Assembly: GCF_024448895.1 (NCBI RefSeq)
Contig: NZ_JAMOIC010000005.1
Location: forward strand, 62,001-126,000
Direction of reading: 5' to 3'
Source of the DNA: Stutzerimonas stutzeri
GTDB taxonomy: Bacteria > Pseudomonadota > Gammaproteobacteria > Pseudomonadales > Pseudomonadaceae
DNA: 64,000 nt
In this document: one piece after another, positions 8,076 to 16,883 of the stretch
Layout: each line of letters starts with the position of its first letter
Position numbering within the stretch: position 1 is the stretch's first letter
Made by a program: the position numbers and the translations under genes
Notes under the pieces: generated by a model
What the model was told of the DNA's origin: nothing
Seen by the model: only the letters and a program-made list of their open reading frames with translations
The model's database searches: none

Positions 8076-10447
8076 GGCAGCTCGAACCAGAAACAGGCGC
8101 CCGCGCCGGGGGTCGAGTCGAACCCGATCTGCCCCTCCATGTGCTCGATCAGCTCCTTGCTGATGGCCAGCCCGAGCCCGGTGCCACCTTGCTGCCGGGT
8201 ATCGGACGAATCGGCCTGAGCAAACTTGCTGAAAATCCGCCCGCGGAAGCCTTCGGCGATGCCCGGGCCCTTGTCACGGACGTTGACCCGGACCTTTCGG
8301 TCCTCTGTTGCCTCAGCCCACAGTTCGATGCGCTCACCGGGCGGTGAAAACTTCGCCGCGTTGGACAGTAGATTACTCATCACCTGTTCCAGGCGCATCG
8401 TATCCACGTTGATCGATACCGCCGGGCAGTCGCCCAGCTCGATGGACACCCCATAGTTCTCGGCGTAGCCCTGATTGCTGCGCAACGCCTGTTCCAGCAG
8501 CGGCTGCAAGGGTTGCTGCTGCAATTCGAAGCGCATCTTGCCGGCGTTCAGCTTGTCGATGTCCAGAAGGTCGTCGATCAGCGCGCTGAGCCGTTTGCTG
8601 TTCTGCTGGGCGATGTCCAACAGTTCATGCAGGTGTTCGGGCACTTCACCCATGACCTGGCCACAGATAAGGCCCAGCGAGGCAGTAATCGACGTCAACG
8701 GCGTACGGAGCTCATGGCTGACCGTGGAGACGAAGTCGCGCTGCAGGATCTCGATCTGCTTGCGTTCGGTGATGTCGTGGAGCACCACCACCGCGCCGTT
8801 CTGCTGACCGTTCGAGGCGTACATCGGGTCGGCGTTGGCCAGTACGTAGCGAGGCGTGCCATGCAGCACGATGGTCATTTCCAGGTTGCGTATGTGCTCG
8901 CCGCGCAGCGCGCGGATCAGCGGAACTTCGTCCATGGTCATCGGCGTGACGCCATCGGCGTGGAACAGGTGATAGGCGACCGGCCATTGTTCCGGCGCGA
9001 TCTGCTGGGCATCAAGCCCGTGCCAGCGACGGGCAGTGTTATTGAACAGGGTGAGGTTGCACTCGGCATCGCAGGCCACTACCGCCTCGGACAGCGCTTC
9101 GAGCAGGCGCCGGTTCATTTCCTGCTGCTTGTCGAGTTCGAGCTGCTCGCCCTTGCGCTCGGTGATGTCGGTCACCAGGCCATGCCACAGCACCGAGCCA
9201 TCCGGCTGGCGCATCGGTGTGGCGCGGGCTTCGACCCAGATGCGGCCTTTTTTCGGGTGGTCGATACGGTGCTCGAACTGCCACGGCGTGAGGGTTGAGG
9301 CTGCATGGCGGATGCTTGCCAGCACGTGCTCGCGGTCATCCGGATGAATCCGCTCGTAGATCGGCGCGATGGTCGGCGCCATTTCGGCCGCGCTCAGGCC
9401 ATATATGTCCTCGACCCCTTCGCTGAGGTAGGGGAACGAGCTCTTGCCGTCGGGTCGCCAGCAGAACTGGAAGAGCATGCCGGGAACCTGGGCGGCGATC
9501 TGTTGCAGGCGCAGCTGCAGATGTTCCTGATGGGCCAGATCATAGGCGCTGACGATGTAGCCGCGCAGCAGTTCGCGTTCATCGTGTATCGCGGAAACGT
9601 TCAGCAGCACCGGCACGCTGCCGCCGTTGTGATGGCGCAGGCGCCACTCGCGCATTTCGCGACGGCCTTCCTGCAGCGGCGTAGTCAGCACGGCGAAGCC
9701 CGGTGCGATGGGTTCGCCCAGCTCATTGCTGAGGATGGCGGCGCGGCGCGACAGCGCGTCCAGCGGAAACAGGGCCGAGGTCAGCGGCTGGCCGATGAGC
9801 ATCCGTTCCGAGTAGCCAAACAGGCGCTCGGCGGTCGGATTTACGCCCGAGATCTTGCCCTCGGCCGTGGTGACCAGCATGGCGCTTGCGGCACTGTTGA
9901 GCAGCGCTTGTTGCAAGACCGCCTGCTCGGCGTAGCGATGGGCCTGCAGGCGCTCCTCGAACAGACGCATGATCTGCCGGCTCAGGCGCATCAGGGCACC
10001 GCGCTGCGCTTCGCTCAGCTGGCGCGGCTTGCGGTCGATTACGCAGAGCGTGCCGAGGTTGTAACCGTCCGGTGTCGTCAACGGCGCGCCGGCATAAAAG
10101 CGGATATGCGGGTCGCCGGTCACCAGTGGATTGTCGCGAAAGCGCTGGTCGAGGCGGGCGTCGTTGACCTCGAAAATACCCGGGGCTTCGATGGTATAGG
10201 TACAGAACGACAGTTCTCGGGCGGTCTCGCTGACGTCCAGGCCGAGTCGGCTCTTGAACCATTGGCGGTGGTCATCGACCAGCGAGATCAGCGCGATAGG
10301 CGTATCGCAGAGGTAGGACGCCAACTGGGTGAAGTCGTCGAAAGCGGTCTCATCCGGCGTATCGAGAATCTCATAACGCAGCAGCGCCGCCAGCCTGGAA
10401 AGCTCGCGGGGCGGGGAGGATGCCGGCATCGACTTCGGTGGCTCCAT
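8045..10447 (-). CDS. Cytoplasmic GAF-PAS sensor histidine kinase
   Basis: An 800-residue kinase without membrane segments. A GAF domain fills about residues 26-168. It is of the type often found in cytosolic sensors that begin with RLAALLRYEILDTPDE, and includes LCVIDRKPRQLS. Three PAS regions follow (about 180-303, 310-430 and 445-560). The second and third end in the PAC phrases GLVTDITERK and VVLHDITERK. HisKA has His578 in STVSHELRTPL. HATPase (about 683-792) has NLLSNAAKFSPPGE and GGTGLGLAISKELIEHM. No receiver is fused, and a separate receiver gene overlaps its 3' end. The catalytic half is nearly the same as that of the dCACHE kinase at 10962-13916, pointing to duplication with swapped sensor domains. 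The signal is unknown; GAF and PAS here could bind a small ligand or sense redox state. Confidence 0.93.
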   Translation of the reverse strand: MEPPKSMPASSPPRELSRLAALLRYEILDTPDETAFDDFTQLASYLCDTPIALISLVDDHRQWFKSRLGLDVSETARELSFCTYTIEAPGIFEVNDARLDQRFRDNPLVTGDPHIRFYAGAPLTTPDGYNLGTLCVIDRKPRQLSEAQRGALMRLSRQIMRLFEERLQAHRYAEQAVLQQALLNSAASAMLVTTAEGKISGVNPTAERLFGYSERMLIGQPLTSALFPLDALSRRAAILSNELGEPIAPGFAVLTTPLQEGRREMREWRLRHHNGGSVPVLLNVSAIHDERELLRGYIVSAYDLAHQEHLQLRLQQIAAQVPGMLFQFCWRPDGKSSFPYLSEGVEDIYGLSAAEMAPTIAPIYERIHPDDREHVLASIRHAASTLTPWQFEHRIDHPKKGRIWVEARATPMRQPDGSVLWHGLVTDITERKGEQLELDKQQEMNRRLLEALSEAVVACDAECNLTLFNNTARRWHGLDAQQIAPEQWPVAYHLFHADGVTPMTMDEVPLIRALRGEHIRNLEMTIVLHGTPRYVLANADPMYASNGQQNGAVVVLHDITERKQIEILQRDFVSTVSHELRTPLTSITASLGLICGQVMGEVPEHLHELLDIAQQNSKRLSALIDDLLDIDKLNAGKMRFELQQQPLQPLLEQALRSNQGYAENYGVSIELGDCPAVSINVDTMRLEQVMSNLLSNAAKFSPPGERIELWAEATEDRKVRVNVRDKGPGIAEGFRGRIFSKFAQADSSDTRQQGGTGLGLAISKELIEHMEGQIGFDSTPGAGACFWFELPCQPMHERSP

Positions 10448-10468
10448 CTGCTCGATTCTCTCGCTGGG

Positions 10469-10867
10469 TTAATGGGCTGGTCCGGCGCCGCCGGTGTCCC
10501 AGATTGCCTGGATCTGGCTGGCCAGGCGCATCGGATCGAAAGGTTTGACGATCACGTCGCGGGCGCCGAGTTTGCGCAGAGACTCGACTTCACTCGGTTG
10601 CACCTTGGCAGTCATGAACACCACCGGAATCCGTCCCAGGTCCAACAGCTCGCCGAGTCTGGTCAGCGTTTCCGGCCCACCCATGCCGGGCATCATCACA
10701 TCCAGCAGGATGAACTGCGGGTCGAACGCCTCTACTTCGTCGAGCGCCTGCTGGCCGGATGAGCAGGATCTGACCTGATACCCACCGATCGCTTCCAGCG
10801 CCACTTTCACGACCGCCTGGATAGACGGATCGTCCTCGACATGCAGAATCCGTTTCAGCTCGCTCAT
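10469..10867 (-). CDS. Single-domain response regulator
   Basis: A 132-residue receiver with Glu11, Asp12 and Asp13 in the acidic pocket, phospho-acceptor Asp56 in FILLDVMMPGMGG, Thr87 and Lys108 in VIVKPF. The ATG at 10867 was chosen over an in-frame ATG 60 bases upstream because GGAGATCC lies at the right distance and the receiver fold begins at once (MSELKRILHVEDD). It sits 94 bases after the dCACHE-PAS kinase and 21 bases before the GAF-PAS kinase, so it is most likely the partner of the first and part of one transcript. There is no output domain, so it must act by phosphate transfer or by protein contact. Confidence 0.92.
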   Translation of the reverse strand: MSELKRILHVEDDPSIQAVVKVALEAIGGYQVRSCSSGQQALDEVEAFDPQFILLDVMMPGMGGPETLTRLGELLDLGRIPVVFMTAKVQPSEVESLRKLGARDVIVKPFDPMRLASQIQAIWDTGGAGPAH

Positions 10868-10961
10868 GCAGGATCTCCGACAGCTGTACGTGGCGCGCTC
10901 AGAAGCAAGCAGTTTGCCAGCTTGCACAATGACTGACGCGGCACGGTAGAAAAATAGTCTG

Positions 10962-13916
10962 CTAAACCGAGTCCTGCGCAGGCAGTTCGAACCAGAAGCA
11001 GGCGCCCTCGCCGAGCTCGGAATCGAATCCTATGCGTCCATTCATGTGTTCGATCAGCTCCTTGCTGATTGCCAGGCCAAGGCCGGTGCCGCCTTTCTGG
11101 CGGGTATCGGACGAGTCCGCCTGGGAAAATTTCTGGAATATCCGCTGGCGGAAGGTCTGCGGAATGCCGGGGCCGAAGTCGCGGACACTGACCCGCACCT
11201 GATCGTCGCGCAGGTGACTGCTCAGGATTACGACTTCGCCAGTGGGGGAGAATTTCGCCGCGTTGGAAAGCAGGTTCGCCAGCACCTGTTGTAGACGGAG
11301 CTCGTCCACCATCACCGTGACCGGCGCTTGCTCACCCAATTCGAAGCGTACGCCGAGTTGATCGGCATAGGCCTGATTGGAGCGCAGCGCATCTTCGAGC
11401 AGCGGCCCAAGCGGTAACGCATGCAGCTGAAAGCTCATCTGTCCGGCGACCAGCTTTTCCATGTCGAGCAGGTCGCCGATGAGAAGCCCGAGGCGCTGGC
11501 TGTTCTGCTGGGCGATACCGAGCATGTGCCCCATGGCAGACGGTACGTCGCCAACCGCGCCCCCGAGAATCAGCCCGAGCGCGCCGGAGATAGAAGTCAG
11601 TGGGGTGCGCAGCTCATGGCTGACGACCGAGACGAACTCGCTCTTCATCTGCTCGATGCGCTTGCGCTCGGTGATGTCGCGCACCAGCCCGATGAACTTG
11701 CGCTCGCCGCTGTGGCTGATTTCCGACACTCGCAGCTCGATGGTGAAGATCTCGCCGTTACGACGAATCGCCTGCAACTCGCGGTTCTGCTCCAGGCTGC
11801 GACCTTCGCCGCGCCGCTCGTAGTCTTGCAGATGCACATCGTGCACGTCGCGGTGTGGCTCGGGCATGAGCATCGACAGATTACGCCCGAGCACGTCTTC
11901 CTCGCTGTATCCGAAGGTACGTTCGGCGGCGTGGTTGAAGGTTTCGATCAGCCCGGTTTGGTTGATGATGATGATTGCATCGACCACGTTGGCGATCAGC
12001 AGGCGGACGTAGCGCTCCCGTTCGTTGGCTTCGCGCTCGGCGTGCGCGCGGGCAGTCACGTCCCAGATGAAACCGTCGTACCACTGCAGCCGGCCCTCCT
12101 CGTCGCGCAATGCCCGGCTGTTCTCCTGCACCCAGAGCGTCTCGCCATGGGCATTGATCAGCCGGTAGGTGTGCTCGAACTGATCCTCGCTGTCGCTCCG
12201 CCAGCTGTCGCGGTCATCCGGGTGAAGCAAACTGCAGTACAGCCGCTTGCCTGGAACCATGAAGTCGCTGGCCGGATAACCTGTGAGCCGCTCGATGCCA
12301 TCGCTCATGTACCGAATGGTGCGGTCGGCGTCACCGGAGCGACGGTAAACCACACCGGGCAGATTGCTGACCATGCTGCGGAAGCGGCTTTCGCTTTCAC
12401 TCAACGCAAGGGTGGTGGTCATCAGTGGCGTGATGTCGGCGATGAAGCCATGCCAGAGCACGGACCCGTCGCGCAGAGGCTCGGCGGTGGCTCGTACTTC
12501 CACCCATATCAGGCCTTTTTCAGGATTTTTGATGCGATAGCGCGTGCAGCCGCTGCCGAGTTCAGCTGCGGAGCGCTCTATGGCCGCTCTCAATCCTGGC
12601 CGATCAGGATCGTAGACCGCCGCGAGTGCAACGGCGGCGTTTTCGATCAGCTGTTCCGGGCTCACACCATAGATTTCCCTGGCGCCTTCGCTGGCATAGA
12701 GCACGCTGTAGGTGATTGCCGGAGAGCGCTTCAGCTGAAAAACCATTCCCGGTAGCAAGGTCGCGATCTTCTGTCCCCGCTCGAGTAAGCGTCTGCGGTT
12801 ACGCTCCTGCTGCATCGAGCGCAGTTGATGGACGCGCTGAAGAATCCCGCGGCGATGGAGCATGAACGCCAGCACCAGCAACAGGATCTGGGCCGTGGCC
12901 CAAGCCATTCCCCACTTCAGAAGAAGGCGCCGCTCCGCCTGCTGCTGCTCACGTATCGCCGACGTAATGTCGCGCCAGACCAGCGCGACGGCCATCGGCA
13001 GGCGCCCAGGTTGCTGCTCGGCCCTGACGTCATGCAGTGGAACCTGGTTGAGCAGAAAGCTGCGACCGTTGGATTCGAGCATTCGCAGCGCCAACCCTGC
13101 TTCGGGCGCCGGAAGCGACTGACTTTGTGCCCAGTGCAGGATCTGCGGTGCCGAGTGCGTATCGAGCAGCCATCCACGTAGGCCGTCGAGCTGAATGCCC
13201 ACAGGTCGCGCCCAGAGCACTTCTTCGAGCTCGGCGCGATTGACCAGCAGGCCCAAGCCGGCGTTGAGTCGGCTGCCAAGCTGGGTCAAGTCCGGAAGAA
13301 TGCCAAACCCGACCTCCAACGCGCCGACGATCTCGCTGCGAGGGTTGCTGCTGGCACGAATCGGCACGATCGCCCGGTTGCCCGCGCTGTGATGGCCGAT
13401 ATCCAGCCCGGAGACGACCTGGCCCTGGGTCAGAGCCTTGTAGAGCAGCGGTCGATGATCGGCGACGGCGTCGCCGAACGCCTCCGAATCATGCATGCGC
13501 AGCAGGGCAATACCGGCCTCGCCCCAATACAGCTGCAGCTGTAGCGCACCATGGGTACGCATGGCCTGCCAGGCGGGCGTCAGCGCAGCGGTGAGTTGCT
13601 GTCGGATACGGATCAGCCGCGGGCCATGCCATTGGGCACCGGCCTTGATCGCACGGTCGGCCTGACGAACCAGGCGAAGCGTCTCCGGGTCGGTACCAAG
13701 CGTGGTGGCAATCATCCGCGCCTGGTCTTCCAGTCCTTGTTGTGCGCTGCGCAGTGCCAGCGCCTGCAGCTCTCCCTGCTGCTCCATTTGCAGTTCCCAG
13801 ACGGCATCCCGTGTCTGGAAATCGTTATAGGCGAGCACGCCGAACAACAACGCCAGGAGCAGGCTGCCGATGCCTAGGATCCAGCGCGGATCGGTGGGGC
13901 GGGGAGAGGTGTTCAT
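10962..13916 (-). CDS. dCACHE-PAS transmembrane sensor histidine kinase
   Basis: A 984-residue inner-membrane kinase. Membrane helices lie at about 12-30 and 331-353. The roughly 300 residues between them form a periplasmic sensor that looks like a double CACHE domain of the DCache_3 kind (an acidic WGEAGIALLRMHD region and the GNRAIVPIRASS strand). Three PAS/PAC regions follow (about 375-500, 510-640 and 640-757). The last contains DAIIIINQTGLIETFNHAAE, typical of a FixL-like PAS. His767 lies in SVVSHELRTPL, and HATPase has NLLSNAAKFSPTGE and GGTGLGLAISKELIEHM. CACHE domains bind small extracellular ligands, so this is probably the outside sensor of the block. It is the first gene of the minus-strand run, so the main promoter should lie in 13917-14191. 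Confidence 0.92.
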   Translation of the reverse strand: MNTSPRPTDPRWILGIGSLLLALLFGVLAYNDFQTRDAVWELQMEQQGELQALALRSAQQGLEDQARMIATTLGTDPETLRLVRQADRAIKAGAQWHGPRLIRIRQQLTAALTPAWQAMRTHGALQLQLYWGEAGIALLRMHDSEAFGDAVADHRPLLYKALTQGQVVSGLDIGHHSAGNRAIVPIRASSNPRSEIVGALEVGFGILPDLTQLGSRLNAGLGLLVNRAELEEVLWARPVGIQLDGLRGWLLDTHSAPQILHWAQSQSLPAPEAGLALRMLESNGRSFLLNQVPLHDVRAEQQPGRLPMAVALVWRDITSAIREQQQAERRLLLKWGMAWATAQILLLVLAFMLHRRGILQRVHQLRSMQQERNRRRLLERGQKIATLLPGMVFQLKRSPAITYSVLYASEGAREIYGVSPEQLIENAAVALAAVYDPDRPGLRAAIERSAAELGSGCTRYRIKNPEKGLIWVEVRATAEPLRDGSVLWHGFIADITPLMTTTLALSESESRFRSMVSNLPGVVYRRSGDADRTIRYMSDGIERLTGYPASDFMVPGKRLYCSLLHPDDRDSWRSDSEDQFEHTYRLINAHGETLWVQENSRALRDEEGRLQWYDGFIWDVTARAHAEREANERERYVRLLIANVVDAIIIINQTGLIETFNHAAERTFGYSEEDVLGRNLSMLMPEPHRDVHDVHLQDYERRGEGRSLEQNRELQAIRRNGEIFTIELRVSEISHSGERKFIGLVRDITERKRIEQMKSEFVSVVSHELRTPLTSISGALGLILGGAVGDVPSAMGHMLGIAQQNSQRLGLLIGDLLDMEKLVAGQMSFQLHALPLGPLLEDALRSNQAYADQLGVRFELGEQAPVTVMVDELRLQQVLANLLSNAAKFSPTGEVVILSSHLRDDQVRVSVRDFGPGIPQTFRQRIFQKFSQADSSDTRQKGGTGLGLAISKELIEHMNGRIGFDSELGEGACFWFELPAQDSV

Positions 13917-14191
13917 GGTTCTGATTAGCCACCGACCCGCGCAGCCTCAAGCGATTCCGCAAGCGACCTACAGGTTCAAAGGAACGGATCTGAGAGGTGA
14001 TGGCCATATGCTATAGGGAAAGCAGAGGCCGTGCCTTGATGTCTATCGGCAGGCTTCTTTGTTTCTGTCAGACGCTGAAACGAAAAACCGTGGCAGAACG
14101 ACAGACGGCCTCGTATCCAGCCGAGCAGGGGGGATAATGCGCACAGGTCCGTGTCTGCGGGCCGGACTCTACACCGCGAGGCAGCGACACT

Positions 14192-15382
14192 ATGTGGTAC
14201 ACCGGTATTCTCGACCTCTCCGCCTGGCAGGTGGTTGCGGCCATCCTGCTCCTGACTCACATCACCATCATTGCGGTTACCGTGTACCTGCACCGTTATT
14301 CAGCTCATCGCTCGCTTGAGCTGAACCCTGTGATCAAGCATTTTTTCCGCTTCTGGCTGTGGCTGACCACGGCCATGAACACCCGCGAGTGGACGGCCAT
14401 CCACCGTAAGCACCACGCCAAATGCGAAACACCGGACGATCCGCACAGCCCTGTGCAAAAAGGGTTGAGCACCGTGTTGCGGCGGGGCGCCGAGCTGTAC
14501 AAAGAAGAGTCAAAGAACGAAGAGACCCTGCGCATCTATGGCAAGAACTGCCCGGAAGACTGGATCGAGCGCAACCTGTACTCGCGTTTACCCAATCTCG
14601 GCATTGTGCTGATGCTCGGTATCGATCTGGCCCTGTTCGGTGTGATCGGCCTGACCGTCTGGGCTGTGCAGATGATCTGGATTCCGGTCTGGGCGGCCGG
14701 CGTGGTCAATGGATTGGGTCACGCGATCGGCTATCGCAATTTCGAATGCCGGGACGCGGCGACCAACCTCGTACCCTGGGGCATCCTCATCGGTGGTGAA
14801 GAGCTGCACAACAATCACCACACCTACCCGAACTCGGCCAAGCTGTCGGTGCGCAAATGGGAGTTCGACATGGGCTGGGCCTGGATCAAGCTGTTCAGCC
14901 TGTTCGGCCTGGCCAAGGTGAACCGCACCGCACCCATCGCCCACAGGGTAACGGCCAAGCATCAGCTGGACATGGACAGCGCCATGGCGATCCTCAACAA
15001 CCGGTTCCAGATCATGGCGCAGTACCGCAAGCTGGTGATCAAGCCGCTGGTTCAGCTTGAGCTGCAGCGTGCCGACGCCTCGGTGCGGCACCAGTTTCGG
15101 CGCGCCAAGCGTTTGCTGTCACGCGAGCCAAGCTTGCTCCAGGATGATCAGCAAGCGCGTATCGAGGTGATCCTCAAGCAGAGCCATTCGCTACGGGTAA
15201 TCTACGAGCAACGCCTGGCGCTGCAGCAAATCTGGACTCGCACCAGTGCCAATGGCCACGAAATGCTGGCGGCCATGAAGCAATGGGTGCAGGACGCCGA
15301 AGCGAGCGGAATCCAGTCGCTGCGCGAATTCGCCGAGCATCTTAGGACCTACTCGCTAAAGCCGGCCGTCGCCCTTGCGTGA
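14192..15382 (+). CDS. desA: Delta-9 acyl-phospholipid desaturase DesA
   Basis: A 396-residue integral-membrane fatty-acid desaturase. The three histidine boxes that hold the di-iron centre are intact: HRYSAH at 34-39, HRKHH at 71-75 and HNNHH at 206-210. Hydrophobic pairs at about 12-32 and 135-175 form the membrane core. Sequence and length closely match what I remember of P. aeruginosa DesA (PA0286), which inserts a double bond at position 9 of acyl chains in membrane phospholipids under aerobic conditions. The C-terminal extension (about 255-396) is helical and charged, as in that protein. It starts a plus-strand pair with the PAS-GGDEF gene 141 bases downstream. A desT-type regulator is not in the window. 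Confidence 0.93.
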   Translation: MWYTGILDLSAWQVVAAILLLTHITIIAVTVYLHRYSAHRSLELNPVIKHFFRFWLWLTTAMNTREWTAIHRKHHAKCETPDDPHSPVQKGLSTVLRRGAELYKEESKNEETLRIYGKNCPEDWIERNLYSRLPNLGIVLMLGIDLALFGVIGLTVWAVQMIWIPVWAAGVVNGLGHAIGYRNFECRDAATNLVPWGILIGGEELHNNHHTYPNSAKLSVRKWEFDMGWAWIKLFSLFGLAKVNRTAPIAHRVTAKHQLDMDSAMAILNNRFQIMAQYRKLVIKPLVQLELQRADASVRHQFRRAKRLLSREPSLLQDDQQARIEVILKQSHSLRVIYEQRLALQQIWTRTSANGHEMLAAMKQWVQDAEASGIQSLREFAEHLRTYSLKPAVALA

Positions 15383-15523
15383 CCTCTGATCAGTGCGTCA
15401 CATAGCGGATGAGGCATTCGGAACTTTGCCCATCCGCCACTCTCTGAACTGCATTCTGGTGTCATTGCGACAGTTACCCAGCGGGTCTCCGCCGGTGCCT
15501 GGCGCCATTTTTGGAACGCAGGT

Positions 15524-16522
15524 ATGAATCTGGTGAAGCAGCGAAGCGAAAAGGGCGTTGGCATTCTTCCGCCAACGGAGGCGCAAACGCTTCTGGCGTT
15601 GATGCACGCACGCGCTGAAGTCGAGCGACTGAGCGAGCGCGAGCAGCTTTTCAGCACCCTCATGGGCGCGGTCAATGCCGTGCTGTGGGCCTTCGACTGG
15701 CAAGCGCAGCAAATGATTTACGTAAGCCCGGCGTACGAGCAGATCTTCGGCCGTTCTGCTGCGCTGCTGCTGTCGGACTTCGGCGAGTGGCGAAACAGCA
15801 TCTACCCGGACGATCTCGAATACGCCCAGCAAAGCATGCTCGATGTACTCGACAAGGGGGCGGTCGAGGAGCGCGAGTACCGCATCATCCGCACGGACGG
15901 GCAGTTGCGTTGGCTCAGCGACAAGTGCTTCATCGCGCGTAAGGCGGACAGCTCGCACGGCACGATCATCGTCGGCATTGCCGAAGACATCACCGAAAAG
16001 AAGCAGCTCGAAGGTGAGCTGCAGCGTCTGGCTACCATCGATGTACTGACGCAGAGCAGCAACCGTCGCTACTTCTTCGAATGTGCTCAGCGTGAATTCG
16101 ATCTAGCCCGACAGTACGCAACCTCGCTGGCCTTCCAGCTGCTCGACATCGATGACTTCAAGCGCATCAACGACACCCACGGCCACCAGATGGGCGATCA
16201 GGTGCTGCAACGTGTGGCCCAGTGTGGGTCATCAGTGCTGCGCCGCGGTGATCTGTTCGGCCGTATCGGAGGAGAGGAATTTGCGCTGCTGTTGCCGGGT
16301 TGCCAGCCCGATCTCGCCGAGCAGATTGCCGAGCGGTTGCAGCGCGAAATTCAGCGTCTGGTATTCACGAGCCCGGACGGTCAGCGCTTCGGTGTCACCA
16401 TCAGCCTGGGCGTGACCTACCTGCAGGCCAGTGACCCCGATCTCAGCGCCATGTTCGCCCGCGCTGACGCTGCCATGTACACGGCCAAGCGCTTGGGCAA
16501 GAACCAGGTCATCGTGTCCTGA
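15524..16522 (+). CDS. PAS-GGDEF diguanylate cyclase
   Basis: A 332-residue soluble protein. A short N-terminal helix precedes a PAS fold (about 42-158, PAS type 3, with VSPAYEQIFGRS and the PAC phrase GIAEDITEKKQ). The GGDEF domain (about 165-330) has an intact GGEEF at 249-253, substrate residues in LDIDDFKRINDTHGH, and an I-site RRGD at 240-243, so it should make c-di-GMP and be product-inhibited. The domain opens TIDVLTQSSNRRYF, where most members have DxLTGLxNR; the Gly-Leu pair is replaced by Gln-Ser, a mild departure. The start has only a weak ribosome binding site (GGAACGCAGGT). It follows desA on the same strand and may be read with it, although 141 bases separate them. Confidence 0.92.
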   Translation: MNLVKQRSEKGVGILPPTEAQTLLALMHARAEVERLSEREQLFSTLMGAVNAVLWAFDWQAQQMIYVSPAYEQIFGRSAALLLSDFGEWRNSIYPDDLEYAQQSMLDVLDKGAVEEREYRIIRTDGQLRWLSDKCFIARKADSSHGTIIVGIAEDITEKKQLEGELQRLATIDVLTQSSNRRYFFECAQREFDLARQYATSLAFQLLDIDDFKRINDTHGHQMGDQVLQRVAQCGSSVLRRGDLFGRIGGEEFALLLPGCQPDLAEQIAERLQREIQRLVFTSPDGQRFGVTISLGVTYLQASDPDLSAMFARADAAMYTAKRLGKNQVIVS

Positions 16523-16544
16523 GCGGCGCTTTGGGCTGGTACGG

Positions 16545-16572
16545 CGCGGCCGAGGGCGCACCGTCGGCCGCG
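16545..16572 (+). terminator. GC-rich hairpin after the PAS-GGDEF gene
   Basis: Perfect 9-base inverted arms (CGCGGCCGA and TCGGCCGCG) around a 10-base loop start 23 bases after the stop codon at 16522. There is no T-run after the stem, so this is either a weak or Rho-assisted terminator or a structure that protects the 3' end of the message. Confidence 0.35.
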
Positions 16573-16680
16573 TGTGCGGAATTGCTTTCGGCGGGGATTC
16601 TAAGCATGGGCACAAACAGTAGCAGAGTGTTTATCACGGCTACCGTTGATGCCTGACGCGCCTCTATCACCTTCAACTGC

Positions 16681-16747
16681 AGGCGAATAAATTCGCCCCT
16701 ACGGTCCGTAGATCGTCACGCTTTTGTAGGGGCGAACTTGTTCGCCC
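16681..16747. repeat. REP-like inverted repeat pair
   Basis: Two 22-base copies in opposite orientation (16681-16702 and 16726-16747) are separated by 23 bases. Each is itself a small palindrome (GGCGAAT-A-AATTCGCC and GGCGAAC-TT-GTTCGCC) with a CCCCTAC or GTAGGGG tail. This is the form of Pseudomonas REP doublets, which are scattered between genes by RAYT transposases. It lies in a 361-base gene-free stretch (16523-16883). Apart from this repeat and the hairpin at 16545-16572, I see no open frame or clear promoter in that stretch. Confidence 0.75.
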
Positions 16748-16883
16748 GATGGCGAGGTGACATGGAGCGGTGGTGCAGCGGGCGACCCCGTTCTAGCAGG
16801 AGGCGTGCCTCGCGGCGAATGGGGTCAGGCCGCTCGCAAGCCGCAAAGCGACTTTTGGGGTGGGCTGTTGATTGACCACACCG

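Noticed and set aside
15405-15437. Inverted arms GCGGATG/CATCCGC after desA as a terminator
   Set aside because: Long loop and no T-run; may be chance.
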